From assembly GCA_003389325.1 (NCBI GenBank), contig QQVE01000002.1:97364-161363 (forward strand): a DNA stretch of 64,000 nt. Direction: 5' to 3'. Position numbers and translations under genes: made by a program. Below the pieces are notes generated by a model that saw only the letters and a list, made by a program, of their open reading frames with translations, was not told the origin of the DNA and ran no database searches. Position 1 is the stretch's first letter. Every line of letters begins with the position of its first letter. Of the stretch, positions 10,827-21,504 are shown piece after piece. This DNA is from Planctomycetota bacterium (GTDB lineage: Bacteria; Planctomycetota; Planctomycetia; Pirellulales; PALSA-1355).

Positions 10827-11093
10827 ACGAGGGGAACTCCTTCCCACCATGGGAACAGCAAGGACCAAAGCGCGCACCCGTATCGGCGCCAGCTACGCGC
10901 ACAAGTCGGGATTCTAGCAAACTACCGTGTTTTGGCACGGTGTCTTCATTGCGAGGCGCTTCAAGACGTGCAACCGACGGGCGGCTCGGTGCACCCGATG
11001 CGGGCAGAAACGCGGTGGTGACTCTGTTAGACTGAAACTTGCCGCTCTCCCGGGCCGCATTCGCCCGTCAACCTCCACCCAACCGAGTTCGCC
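10827..11093. other. Divergent intergenic region between mgtE and hflK
   Basis: These 267 bases must hold the promoters of both mgtE (leftward) and hflK (rightward). The mgtE ribosome site AAGGAG lies just inside its left edge. I find no convincing sigma-70 pair, operator or Mg2+-sensing leader structure by eye. Confidence 0.5.
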
Positions 11094-12191
11094 ATGGCCC
11101 ACGACGATTACGACGACAGAATACGCATTCCCTATCGTTCCGACGTTCCCTGGGACGACGTGCGCCGCTGGACGTGGTTGATCGTCGTCGGCCTGATCGT
11201 GCTGGCGGTGCTGCTGGCCGGCTGGACGATGTTCTATCGCATCGAAGCCAGCGACGAGGGCATGGTGTTGCGGTTCGGCCGGCCCGTGGCCACGGTGCCG
11301 CCGGGGTTGCACGTGAAGATGCCCTGGCCGATCGACCACGTGTACGAAGTGCCGGTGCAGCGGATCCAGACGCTGGAGTTCGGCTTCGAGACCGAGGAGC
11401 CCGGCCGCCGCACGCAGTTCGCCCCGCGCAGCACCGAGGATCTGGCCGTGGCCGAGATGCTCACCGGCGATTTGAACCTGGGACTGGTCGAGTGGATCGT
11501 GCAGTACCGGGTAAAGGATCCCATGCAGTATCTGTTCAAGATCGGCGGCGCCGAAGAGGTGAGCCGCAGCACGCTGTTCGGCGGCACGCGGGAGGACGTC
11601 AACCCGGCCGTGCCGGACACGATCAGCGACGTTTCTGAATCCGTGATGCGGAAGCTCGTCGGCGATTCGAGCATCGACTACGTGCTCACCATCGGCCGCG
11701 AACAGCTCGCCAAGCAGGCCGAAGAGCTGATTCAAGAAGAGCTCGACGGCTTCGAGGCCGGTGTGGATATCGTCACCGTCAAGCTGCAAACCACCTCGCC
11801 CCCGACCGAGGCGGTGCAGGACGCCTTTCAGGAGGTCAATCGCGCCCGGCAGAAGAAAGAGCGCGTCGTGAACGAAGCGCTCGGCGAGCGCAACAGCCTG
11901 ATTCCGGCTGCCCGGGGGGCGAAAGACCAGGCCATCGCCGAGGCCGAAGGCTACCGCGAGCGCGTCGTGCTCGAGACGACCGGCCAGGTTAACGCGTTTC
12001 TGGCTCAGTTGGCCGAGTACCAGAAGGCACCCGAGGTAACCCGCCAGCGGCTCTATCTGGAGGCCATGGAAGAGATTCTCAGCCAGGTGGGCGGCAAGAC
12101 CATCATCGACGAGTCGGTGCGCGGGCTGCTGCCAACGCTGAATCTCGACGGTGGCCCTGCGGAAGCCTCGGCGAAAGGAGGCGGACAATGA
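11094..12191 (+). CDS. hflK: FtsH protease modulator HflK (SPFH/band-7 protein)
   Basis: The 365-residue protein has a short hydrophilic N-terminus, one membrane span (about residues 22-47) and an SPFH/band-7 domain starting FYRIEASDEGMVLRFGRPVATVPPGLHVKMPWPID. A long helical tail (FQEVNRARQKKERVVNEALGE, AIAEAEGYRERVVLETTGQV) is as in HflK. HflK and HflC form a periplasm-facing cage around the FtsH protease and affect its access to membrane substrates. The last base pairs overlap the next gene in an ATGA junction, indicating translational coupling. Compared with enterobacterial HflK it lacks the Gly-rich N-terminal stretch. Confidence 0.92.
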   Translation: MAHDDYDDRIRIPYRSDVPWDDVRRWTWLIVVGLIVLAVLLAGWTMFYRIEASDEGMVLRFGRPVATVPPGLHVKMPWPIDHVYEVPVQRIQTLEFGFETEEPGRRTQFAPRSTEDLAVAEMLTGDLNLGLVEWIVQYRVKDPMQYLFKIGGAEEVSRSTLFGGTREDVNPAVPDTISDVSESVMRKLVGDSSIDYVLTIGREQLAKQAEELIQEELDGFEAGVDIVTVKLQTTSPPTEAVQDAFQEVNRARQKKERVVNEALGERNSLIPAARGAKDQAIAEAEGYRERVVLETTGQVNAFLAQLAEYQKAPEVTRQRLYLEAMEEILSQVGGKTIIDESVRGLLPTLNLDGGPAEASAKGGGQ

Positions 12192-13153
12192 AAACGGCGA
12201 TCCCCCTGATCGTGCTGCTGCTTGTCGTGATGGCCGCGCTCGTGTTCTACTCCTGCGCCTACCAGGTCGAGGAGGGCAAGCAAGTCATCGTCACGCAGTT
12301 TGGCAAGCCCGTGGCCGAAGTCGAATCGGCCGGGCTGCACTTCAAGCAGCCCTTCGTGCAGGAAGTGTCGTATCTCGAAAAGCGGTTGCTGCCCTGGGAC
12401 GGAGCGCCCGAAAGCCTGCAAACCAAGGACAAGAAGCGGATCGGCGTCGACGTGTGGGCTCGCTGGCGGATCGTCGAGCCGATGATGTTCTTCGTCAAGG
12501 TGCGCACCGAGCAGCGGGGCCAGAAGATTCTCGACGATCTGGTCGACTCGACGGTGCGCGACGTCGTGGCGCGGCACAACCTCATCGACGTGGTGCGGAA
12601 GTCGAACGACGAGTTGATCTACGAGACCCGCGAGCTCGACCGTGCCCCGGCCGACAAGGTGGTGGGCAACGGCCGCGACGACGTCGAGGAGGAGATTCTC
12701 CGCGGCGTGGATTTGAAGGAATACGGCATGGAGCTGGTCAAGGTGCGCATCAAGCGCGTCAACTACGTGGCCTCGGTGCGCGAGGCGGTTTACGAGCGGA
12801 TGATCTCCGAGCGCTTGCGGATCGCCAAGTTGTTCGATTCCGAGGCCCAGGAAGAAAAGAACCGCATTCTCGGCCAGACGCGCAAGGAGCTTGATCGCAT
12901 CGAGGGCGAGATGGAGCAGAAGTCGGCCGAGGTGCGCGGCGAAGCCGATGCCAAGGTGATCCAGCTCACTGCCGACGCCTATAGCCGCTCGCCCGAGTTC
13001 TACGAGTTCCTGCGGCGGCTGGAGGTTTTCAAGAAGACCCTGTCCGGCGACACGCGGTTGATCCTGTCGACCGAGGGCGACCTGTTCCGCATGCTCAAGG
13101 AGCCCGGCGAACCGGCCTCGGCGCCGGCGGCGCTGTCGGGCACGAGCCCTTAG
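12188..13153 (+). CDS. hflC: FtsH protease modulator HflC (SPFH/band-7 protein)
   Basis: The 321-residue product has an N-terminal span (IPLIVLLLVVMAALVFYSCA) and an SPFH domain (QVEEGKQVIVTQFGKPVAEV). The HflC-specific LPWDGAPESLQTKDKKRIGVD segment follows, then a helical region ending GEADAKVIQLTADAYSRSPEFYEFLRRLEVFK, a close match to HflC. It is the partner of HflK in the membrane complex that surrounds FtsH. Translation is coupled to hflK through a 4-bp ATGA overlap. A short Ala/Pro-rich tail follows the conserved part. Confidence 0.94.
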   Translation: MKTAIPLIVLLLVVMAALVFYSCAYQVEEGKQVIVTQFGKPVAEVESAGLHFKQPFVQEVSYLEKRLLPWDGAPESLQTKDKKRIGVDVWARWRIVEPMMFFVKVRTEQRGQKILDDLVDSTVRDVVARHNLIDVVRKSNDELIYETRELDRAPADKVVGNGRDDVEEEILRGVDLKEYGMELVKVRIKRVNYVASVREAVYERMISERLRIAKLFDSEAQEEKNRILGQTRKELDRIEGEMEQKSAEVRGEADAKVIQLTADAYSRSPEFYEFLRRLEVFKKTLSGDTRLILSTEGDLFRMLKEPGEPASAPAALSGTSP

Positions 13154-13181
13154 GCGAATCAGCTCACGCATTGTCAGAGCC

Positions 13182-13640
13182 ATGCAATTGGAATCGCAAG
13201 CCGCGACTACGGACTCGAATCCCTATCGGTCGCCCGGCGCGGACGGAAATAGCCTGCCCGCTGCGTCACGCCCAGCCGGTCGCATTACCAGGGCCGTGGT
13301 GATCGCGGCGTTGGTCTATATGGCCCTCTACATTCCCTATTTCATCGTGCTGATGGTCCGAGGTGCGCGCGGCGTCGCGCCGCCGGTGCTGGCGATCGCG
13401 GTACCGCATTTCATCGGGATGGCGCTCAATCTGGCGGCGCTGGTCGTCACGATCGCCGATGTCTGCCGGCGCCCGTTTCCCGGTCCGTATGCCAGGTACA
13501 CCAGGGTCACCTGGATCCTGCTGATCCTGTTTACGGGCGGCATCGGCTGGCTGATCTACGCGATTCGGTTCATCGTCTGGCGCCCAGCAGCCCCTGCCGC
13601 GAGCACCGACGAAACGCTGGTCAGCGAAGACACCGGGTGA
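13182..13640 (+). CDS. Hypothetical membrane protein with N-terminal NPYRSP motif
   Basis: This 152-residue protein begins with a polar stretch containing DSNPYRSPGA, a motif that recurs at the N-terminus of many small planctomycete membrane proteins of unknown function. Three hydrophobic spans follow (about residues 42-60, 70-95 and 108-130), then an acidic tail. It starts 28 bp after hflC on the same strand and may be read from the same transcript, but nothing ties it to FtsH function. No enzymatic motif is visible. Confidence 0.7.
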   Translation: MQLESQAATTDSNPYRSPGADGNSLPAASRPAGRITRAVVIAALVYMALYIPYFIVLMVRGARGVAPPVLAIAVPHFIGMALNLAALVVTIADVCRRPFPGPYARYTRVTWILLILFTGGIGWLIYAIRFIVWRPAAPAASTDETLVSEDTG

Positions 13641-13707
13641 CGGGCCGGGTGCGTTTTTCGGTCTTCAAGGAGTCGTCTGCTCCCCAATCGAACCGTAGCG
13701 GCGCGCC

Positions 13708-14118
13708 ATGGAAACCACCATCCTGCTCGCGAAAGTCGTCGGCCCGCTGCTGATCCTGCGGGGTGTGTCGATCCTGATCGATCGTCGGCACTTCCTGGAG
13801 ATGCTCGACAACGTGGAAGCCGAAACCAAAACGGTTTCCTTTTCGCTGGTGCCGGTGGCCCTGTTCATGACCGGCATGGCGGTGGGCCTGACCTATCGCG
13901 ACACGTCGAGCCTGGCAGCGATCCTGTTTCAACTCATCGCCTGGGGCATGGTCGCCAAGTCGACCCTGCTGATTCTGTTTCCCCGGCTCGTTGCGAAAAA
14001 GGCCAGGCTGCTCGGCCAGGCCGGCTTCTTGAACGTGGTGTGCCTCGTCACGATCACCGTCGGCGCGTGCCTCACGTGGTTCGGCTATTCCGCCTGGTGG
14101 GCGACCGCGAGCTCATGA
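13708..14118 (+). CDS. Small multi-span membrane protein, function unknown
   Basis: The product has 136 residues with four predicted hydrophobic segments: TILLAKVVGPLLILRGVSIL, VSFSLVPVALFMTGMAVGL, LAAILFQLIAWGMVAKSTLLI and VVCLVTITVGACLTWFGYSAW. Spacing and size resemble small integral membrane proteins found widely in bacteria. I cannot assign a family with confidence. It is 67 bp downstream of the NPYRSP protein in the same direction and converges with the DUF1501 gene. Confidence 0.65.
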   Translation: METTILLAKVVGPLLILRGVSILIDRRHFLEMLDNVEAETKTVSFSLVPVALFMTGMAVGLTYRDTSSLAAILFQLIAWGMVAKSTLLILFPRLVAKKARLLGQAGFLNVVCLVTITVGACLTWFGYSAWWATASS

Positions 14119-14157
14119 TGGGCTGATGCGTCGAAGCATCCGCCGCCACTCGAGAAC

Positions 14158-15507
14158 CTAGACCAACTCGCGAATCGGCCCGTGCTCGACCAGGTACTGC
14201 GGGCGTCCGGTGGCGTCGCGAATCGTGGTGCTCGAGGTGTCGATGCCGAGGTTATGGTAGAGCGTGGCCACGACTTCCTGCATGTGGACCGGCCGGCTGT
14301 GGGCCTCGCCGCCCAAGCGGTCGGTCGAGCCGATGGCCTGCCCGGTGCGCATGCCGCCGCCGGCCAACAGCGCGCAGCTCACGCGAGGCCAGTGATCGCG
14401 GCCCGCGTCCTTGTTGATGCGCGGGGTGCGGCCGAACTCGCCCCACGCGATCACGGTCACATCGTCGAGCATTCCCCGCTGCTCCAGATCTTCGACCAGC
14501 GCGCTGAATCCCTGATCGAGCTTCGAGCCGTGGTCGCGCACCAGGTCGAAGTTTGCCCCGTGGCTGTCCCAGCGGCCATAGGTCGTGGTCACGCAGCGTA
14601 CCCCGGCCTCGACCAGGCGGCGGGCCATCAGCAGGTGCTCGTTGTCGGTCGGGGCGCCGTCGTATTGATACTGGAAGGGTTTGCCCGTGCCGTAGCGCTC
14701 GCGGACCCGGGGGTCTTCGTTGTTCAGGTCGAGCGCTTCGAGCAACCGGCTCGAAGTGAGCACGTCGAAGGCCCGCTCGGTAAAGGCGTCGTGCGCCGTG
14801 GCGTGCCCCTGGGTGTCGACGATGCGGCGGAAAGCGTCGAAGCTGGCGCGGAGCTGTTTGCGATCTTCGAGCCGCTCGAGCGAAATGTCGTTGAGTTTCA
14901 TGTTGGCCATGCCGGGCCCGTCGGGCATGAACGGACCATAGGCGGGTCCCAGATATCCCGGTTGCCCCGGATCTTTCCACACACCCGCGTTCGCCAGCCC
15001 CACGAACGGCGGCACGCTGCGATCGACCGGGCCGCGCAGCTTCGAAATCGCCGAGCCGATCGCCGGACGCCCGCCCAGGGTCATCAGGCTCTCGCGGGTC
15101 CAGCCCGTGTGGCATTGATACGGCTCGTGCCGGTCGACGGCGCCGACCACCGAGCGGATCACGGCGCACTTGTCCATCATCCCGGCGATTTTGGGAAACG
15201 TCTCGCCGATCTGAATGCCGGGCACCTTGGTGGGAATCGGACGAAACTCGCCGCGAATCTCCTGCGGTGCTTCGGTCTTGATCTCCCACATGTCCTGGTG
15301 CGGCGGTCCACCCCCGAGAAACACGTGGATCACGGCCTTGTGCGAGGAGCGGCCACGCGCGCCCGCGCCGGATCCGGCCGCTTCGGCCCGCAGCACGTCG
15401 GCCAGCGAAAGCGCGCCGGCCCCGAGCCCGAGAGCCCCGATCTGCAGGAAGCTGCGTCGCGAGAGCCGATCGCAAAACTGTTGACGCCGGCCATAAATCG
15501 TGAGCAT
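14158..15507 (-). CDS. DUF1501 domain-containing protein (Tat-exported)
   Basis: The 449-residue protein starts with a twin-arginine signal (LSRRSFLQIGALGLGAGALSLADVL). The DUF1501 sequence follows: HVFLGGGPPHQDMWEIKTEAPQEIRGEF, QCHTGWTR, VTTTYGRWDSHGANF and VTVIAWGEFGRTPRINKDAGRDHWP. The fold is alkaline-phosphatase/sulfatase-like but the reaction is unknown. In planctomycetes these genes usually sit next to a DUF1549/DUF1553 cytochrome-type partner; here none is adjacent, so this is a solitary copy. The start at 15507 is chosen because the upstream frame has no signal-like character. Confidence 0.9.
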   Translation of the reverse strand: MLTIYGRRQQFCDRLSRRSFLQIGALGLGAGALSLADVLRAEAAGSGAGARGRSSHKAVIHVFLGGGPPHQDMWEIKTEAPQEIRGEFRPIPTKVPGIQIGETFPKIAGMMDKCAVIRSVVGAVDRHEPYQCHTGWTRESLMTLGGRPAIGSAISKLRGPVDRSVPPFVGLANAGVWKDPGQPGYLGPAYGPFMPDGPGMANMKLNDISLERLEDRKQLRASFDAFRRIVDTQGHATAHDAFTERAFDVLTSSRLLEALDLNNEDPRVRERYGTGKPFQYQYDGAPTDNEHLLMARRLVEAGVRCVTTTYGRWDSHGANFDLVRDHGSKLDQGFSALVEDLEQRGMLDDVTVIAWGEFGRTPRINKDAGRDHWPRVSCALLAGGGMRTGQAIGSTDRLGGEAHSRPVHMQEVVATLYHNLGIDTSSTTIRDATGRPQYLVEHGPIRELV

Positions 15508-15697
15508 GACCAACCCCCAAGTCCTTGGGACACGCGCCATAAAGGAAGGATCAACGCTCGTAGATATTATCCCAGGCGCGGCGTTTCGGCAATCGCACCG
15601 CGCGCAGGATCGTGCCCTAAGTCTTTTTGCCACAAAGCGCAGTGGCTCCGCACCATGGGCGCCGAGAATGCCGGCTGCCGCGGTGCCAGCCCGCAAA

Positions 15698-17892
<2,195 letters not shown>

Positions 17893-17896
<4 letters not shown>

Positions 17897-18390
17897 GATG
17901 CCGCCTCCTGCCGGTCGCCCGCCCCGGTTGGAGCAGCCGCTGCCTGGCGGAGCGCGGCCACGATGCGCTGGTAGGTGCCGCAACGGCAGATGTTGCCTTG
18001 CATCGCCTCGACGATCTGCTCGTCGCTCGGCTCGCGGTTGTTTTCCACAAGTGCCGCGCCGGCCATGACCATGCCCGGCGTGCAGTAGCCGCACTGCATC
18101 GCGTCGTGATCGATGAAGGCCTGTTGGACCGGATGGAGCTTGTCGCCGGTGGCCAGTCCTTCGATGGTCGTGATCTCGCGCCCGGCCAGGGCGCTGGCGA
18201 CCGCCACGCAGCTCTTGGCGGCGACTCCATCGACCAGCACGGTGCAGGCCCCACACTGTCCTTCGCCGCAGCCGTACTTGCTGCCCGTGAGACCCAAGTC
18301 GTCGCGTAAGATGCCGAGCAGTTTCCGCCGCCCGGCCACGTCGACCTGGTGCGCCGCCCCGTTGACGCGCAGTTCCAGCATCTCGGCCAT
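17893..18390 (-). CDS. iorA: Molybdenum hydroxylase small subunit, (2Fe-2S)-binding, isoquinoline 1-oxidoreductase alpha type
   Basis: The 165-residue protein has the two iron-sulfur modules of the family: a plant-ferredoxin site with Cys41, Cys46, Cys49 and Cys61 (YGCGEGQCGACT), and a helical site with Cys100, Cys103, Cys135 and Cys137 (QCGYCTPGMV, NICRCGTY). It passes electrons from the molybdenum centre of the large subunit to an external acceptor. There is no signal of its own, so it probably leaves the cytoplasm bound to the Tat-bearing large subunit. It overlaps iorB by 4 bp (ATGA), indicating coupled translation. Confidence 0.93.
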
Positions 18391-18485
18391 GGATGTGCCC
18401 TCCGCAGAATGCCGCGCTAGCTCCCCTCAAAGGCGATCTTAGCAAGGCCGGCGCGGAGTGGCAAAAACAGCCTCCCCCATCCGAG

Positions 18486-20651
18486 TCAGAAGAGATCTGC
18501 CAGCAGCGCGTCGATCAATCGGTCGTCAAGAAGGTCATCCGCGGCCGGCGAAGATGCTGCCGGGCGAGTGGCCATTTCACGGTCCGTCAGCGCCGGCCAA
18601 GGTGCCGTCGATGCCGCACCACGCCTGGATTTGGCGACCCGTGCAATCGCGTACTCGTCAACCGGCTCAGACAAACTTCCGATTGCATCGCTGGCCCCAC
18701 CGGCAAGCGTGACCGCTAGTGCCAGTTCGGCATCCGGCGCGCCCGGTGGATCGGTAATGTTGATCTTCGTCAGGGTCCCCGCATTGTTGCGCGCGATGAT
18801 GTTGTCGACCGCGCTGACCAGGCCGCTGCGGTCGAAATCGAACAGGTTCGTGATCGCCGCCCCGAAGCCGGGATTGTTTCGGGCCGCGATTTCATCGACG
18901 GCATTGGTGACGGCCAGCGTCGACGTGCCACTCGCCGCGTCGCCGATGCGGTTGCCGAAAAAGAAAACGTCGCTCGCGGCCAGCCCCGTGTTGGTATTAA
19001 AGCCGCCGGCCACATCGTTGCCTTCAACGATCACCTCCAGCCAGCGATTGGTGATGGCGCCGGCCTCCCACGTGATCGTCACGCGGTCCGAGCCGTCGAC
19101 GCCCGCTCCGGGCCGCACGGCAAAGTCGCTCGGTGCAGGCGCCGCTTGCCATGTGCTGGGCGTGTTGTTGGCGACCGTCTGTTCGCTCATCTTGAAGGTG
19201 AAATCGGCCGTGGTCAGCGTGCCGGCAGGCGATTGCACGTCGACCATGATGCCGTTGATGCCGCGCGAATAGCTGGAAATACTATCGAACGTGGCGATGC
19301 CGCCGGCGGGCAGGTAGGCGCTCTTGTCCGTGGCAATGGCGCCGTCGTCGCTGGCGCTAGCGGCCGGATCTCCGCCGTCGAACTTCGACTGGTTGTAGAA
19401 CAGGTGCCGGCCGGCGACTTCCGTGCCGGTTCCCGCCGTAAACGTGAACTTGCCGCCAGGGACGATTGCCGAAGTGCCGTACGGCGTGACGACGCTCACG
19501 TCGACCGTGCCGGGCGCGTGCCCTGGCGTGGTGGCCACGAGCATCGTGTCGGATACCACCGTGACGTCGGCCGCCTCGGTAGTGCCGAAGAACACTTCGA
19601 GCATGCCGGCGGCGCCGGAGAAGTTCTGCCCGACGATGGTCACCGACGTCCCCCCGCCGGTCGAACCCGTGTCGGGCGAAACGTCCGTTACGATCGGCGA
19701 CAGATCGACCGCCTCGAAGTTGCTGCCGAGGATGTCGGTCAGATCGTGCAGGTCGTCGTCGTCCCATTGCGGCGACGGCGAACCGCTGATGAACCAGGGA
19801 CTGCCGTTGTCGGCCACGATCATGCCGTACTCCTTGAGCGCGGTCAGGATGACCTGGTTGGCCGGCGAGAAGCCGGAGATATCGAAATCGGCCTTCAGCC
19901 GGAAGCGCTCGCCCATCCGCGGGTAGTTGGCATTGTTCACGCCTGCATGGTGCGAAGCGGGATACACGTACTGGTTGCGCGAGTTGGGCACCGTGAAACG
20001 CAGGGCATGGTTGATCGCGCCCTGTTCAAGTACCTCGTCGGGCCGCACCAGCCCGGGGAGGATCGGCAGCCCCGCGGCATCGCCCGAAGTGTAACCGTCG
20101 GGCCGGAACCAATTCTGGTTGAAATCCCAGAAGGCCTGGTTGTAGGCGTGCCATTTGTTGTCGGGGTTCTCGCTGGGACGCGAGGCCTTGAACAACTCGT
20201 AGGCCACGTTGTTGTCCTCGTCATAAACGATCAGGTGCCGGTCGCCAGTGTTTTGCGACGGCGGCAGCGGATCGCCCTCGATGACGGCTCCCGGCGGGAT
20301 CGGCACGTCGCCCAAGTCGCTTTCGCCGGGCCAGACGTCGATCACCACTTCGACCGGGGCCTGCGACGCTGAGACGACGTTGAACGGAATGCCGATGTAC
20401 GCCCCCATGTAGGTCGTGCCGAAGTCGGGATGCACGTTCGCATTCAGGCCGATGCTGGCCACGAGCGTATCCGAGTTGGCCGCCACCGGCGCGCTGTCGA
20501 CGCGCTGGTTCCATGGATTGTCCGCCGGAAACAGCATGTTGCCCGACAGGCTCAGCAGGTTGCGGTCCTCGAGCGATTCGACGAGGAGCCGGCGGGAGTG
20601 AAGAGTTGCAGAGACTTGGTTACGAATTCGCTTCCGAGAGAGCTCAAGCAT
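18486..20651 (-). CDS. Large secreted protein with LEPR-XLL-like N-terminus, IPT/TIG domain and dockerin-like C-terminus
   Basis: The product has 721 residues. Near the N-terminus is LLVESLEDRNLLSLSG (about 22-37), the planctomycete LEPR-XLL-type motif found on very large exported proteins. Residues about 40-315 form an undescribed domain beginning MLFPADNPWNQRVD, rich in Asn, Asp and aromatic residues. An IPT/TIG domain follows (PIVTDVSPDTGSTGGGTSVTIVGQNFSGAAG, about 320-405). The C-terminal part contains two calcium-loop-like repeats (AVDEIAARNN; FDFDRSGLVSAVDNIIARNN), as in dockerin-type modules, and an Asp-rich end. I expect a cell-surface role, possibly binding or processing polymers. 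No catalytic signature is recognised. It is monocistronic. Confidence 0.8.
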   Translation of the reverse strand: MLELSRKRIRNQVSATLHSRRLLVESLEDRNLLSLSGNMLFPADNPWNQRVDSAPVAANSDTLVASIGLNANVHPDFGTTYMGAYIGIPFNVVSASQAPVEVVIDVWPGESDLGDVPIPPGAVIEGDPLPPSQNTGDRHLIVYDEDNNVAYELFKASRPSENPDNKWHAYNQAFWDFNQNWFRPDGYTSGDAAGLPILPGLVRPDEVLEQGAINHALRFTVPNSRNQYVYPASHHAGVNNANYPRMGERFRLKADFDISGFSPANQVILTALKEYGMIVADNGSPWFISGSPSPQWDDDDLHDLTDILGSNFEAVDLSPIVTDVSPDTGSTGGGTSVTIVGQNFSGAAGMLEVFFGTTEAADVTVVSDTMLVATTPGHAPGTVDVSVVTPYGTSAIVPGGKFTFTAGTGTEVAGRHLFYNQSKFDGGDPAASASDDGAIATDKSAYLPAGGIATFDSISSYSRGINGIMVDVQSPAGTLTTADFTFKMSEQTVANNTPSTWQAAPAPSDFAVRPGAGVDGSDRVTITWEAGAITNRWLEVIVEGNDVAGGFNTNTGLAASDVFFFGNRIGDAASGTSTLAVTNAVDEIAARNNPGFGAAITNLFDFDRSGLVSAVDNIIARNNAGTLTKINITDPPGAPDAELALAVTLAGGASDAIGSLSEPVDEYAIARVAKSRRGAASTAPWPALTDREMATRPAASSPAADDLLDDRLIDALLADLF

Positions 20652-20761
20652 GCGCCGTCCGGTGGATCCATCCCCGCCGCGTCGCCCCCAAAGCGGAAGG
20701 TTCAGCCGCTATTATAGCGAATGCTTGTGCGTTGCGGGACGGCGTTGGGGGATTTGCGCCG

Positions 20762-20834
20762 CGACACATGAATGTGTCGGCTAAGATGTGCCGCACGTTC
20801 CCGTTCTTGCATTAGCCGACACATTCATGTGTCG
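20762..20834. repeat. REP-like inverted hairpin pair, downstream flank of the transposase gene
   Basis: Two copies of a 23-base unit face each other. Each is an 18-base palindrome (CGACACATGAATGTGTCG or its complement) with a GCTAA/TTAGC head: 20762-20784 and 20812-20834, separated by 27 bases. The stop codon of the transposase (20825-20827 on the minus strand) lies within the second palindrome. A near-identical pair, including a similar spacer (GCACGTTC, GTTCTTGC), lies on the other side of the gene at 21421-21493. Confidence 0.9.
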
Positions 20835-21409
20835 CGGCGATGCTCCAGCGGCTGGACGAACGACCAACGCTGGCGCTTGAGCCCGGCGGCGATGGGATTT
20901 CGTTCTACGTAGCGAACGGCTCGCCGAATTTCTTCTTCGGTATTCAAGTGCACTACCCACTTGCCCCGGGCCCAGATTCGGCGGTCCGGTGGCCACAGCC
21001 CGGACTCGTGGAGCCTGCGCGATGCCCGCGACTTGCAGCTTGCGACGATCCTCACTGGCGAAAGCGGCCCACTTCGCACCACCAGATGCACATGATCCGG
21101 CATCACCGCACAGGCGAGCACGACCAACGACTCAGCAACTGCCAGGTCACCGACGGCCCGGGCGATTTCGAGTGCTTGCCGGCCGGTGAAGACCGCGGGT
21201 GAGGATTTTAGCTCGCGCTTGGCCGCCAGTCGCGAACCGTGATCGTGCTGGCGCTTGGCCAGGCTTTCGCGCGTGGCGACCTTCGTCGCCGCGCCGAACG
21301 ATCGATAGAGATCATCGCTTCCGACGTATGTCGACCACGACCCGCGGGGGTCGTTCGGCAACCAAAACCCGTAGGCCGCGAAGATGATATGATGCGCAAC
21401 CGGCGGCAT
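20825..21409 (-). CDS. REP-associated tyrosine transposase (Y1/HUH, RAYT-like)
   Basis: This 194-residue protein belongs to the IS200-type Y1 transposase family. The metal-binding HUH motif is MPDHVHLVV (His106, His108), and the catalytic tyrosine is likely Tyr167 in AVRYVERNPIAAG, in the position of the YxxxNP motif of the family. HHIIFAAYGFWLPNDPRGSW is at the N-terminus. RAYTs are domesticated single-strand transposases that act on REP hairpins scattered in the same genome. Here the gene is bracketed by paired REP-like hairpins on both sides, and its stop codon lies inside one of them. All catalytic residues seem intact. Whether it is active is not visible. Confidence 0.85.
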   Translation of the reverse strand: MPPVAHHIIFAAYGFWLPNDPRGSWSTYVGSDDLYRSFGAATKVATRESLAKRQHDHGSRLAAKRELKSSPAVFTGRQALEIARAVGDLAVAESLVVLACAVMPDHVHLVVRSGPLSPVRIVASCKSRASRRLHESGLWPPDRRIWARGKWVVHLNTEEEIRRAVRYVERNPIAAGLKRQRWSFVQPLEHRRDT

Positions 21410-21420
21410 GGGGGTTCCCT

Positions 21421-21493
21421 CGACACATAAATGTGTCGGCTAAGGATTCATGCACGTTCGTGTTCTTGCGTTAGCCGACACATTCATGTGTCG
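21421..21493. repeat. REP-like inverted hairpin pair, upstream flank of the transposase gene
   Basis: Units at 21421-21443 and 21471-21493 carry the same palindrome and head as the downstream pair, and have one base difference in the first (ACATAAATGT instead of ACATGAATGT). The spacer is 27 bases and resembles that of the other pair. It sits 11 bp upstream of the transposase start codon, so it may also contain or affect its promoter. Confidence 0.9.
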
Positions 21494-21504
21494 CGAAAAC
21501 CCCG

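Noticed and set aside
10927..10950. TGGCAC-like sequence upstream of hflK resembling a sigma-54 promoter
   Set aside because: The -12 element is CTTCA instead of TTGCA, and the match is no better than expected by chance in GC-rich DNA.
17897..18445. N-terminal extension of the iorB frame upstream of 17896
   Set aside because: The extension is out-of-frame translation of iorA (Arg/Gly-rich, no motif). The ATGA overlap and Tat motif fix the start at 17896.
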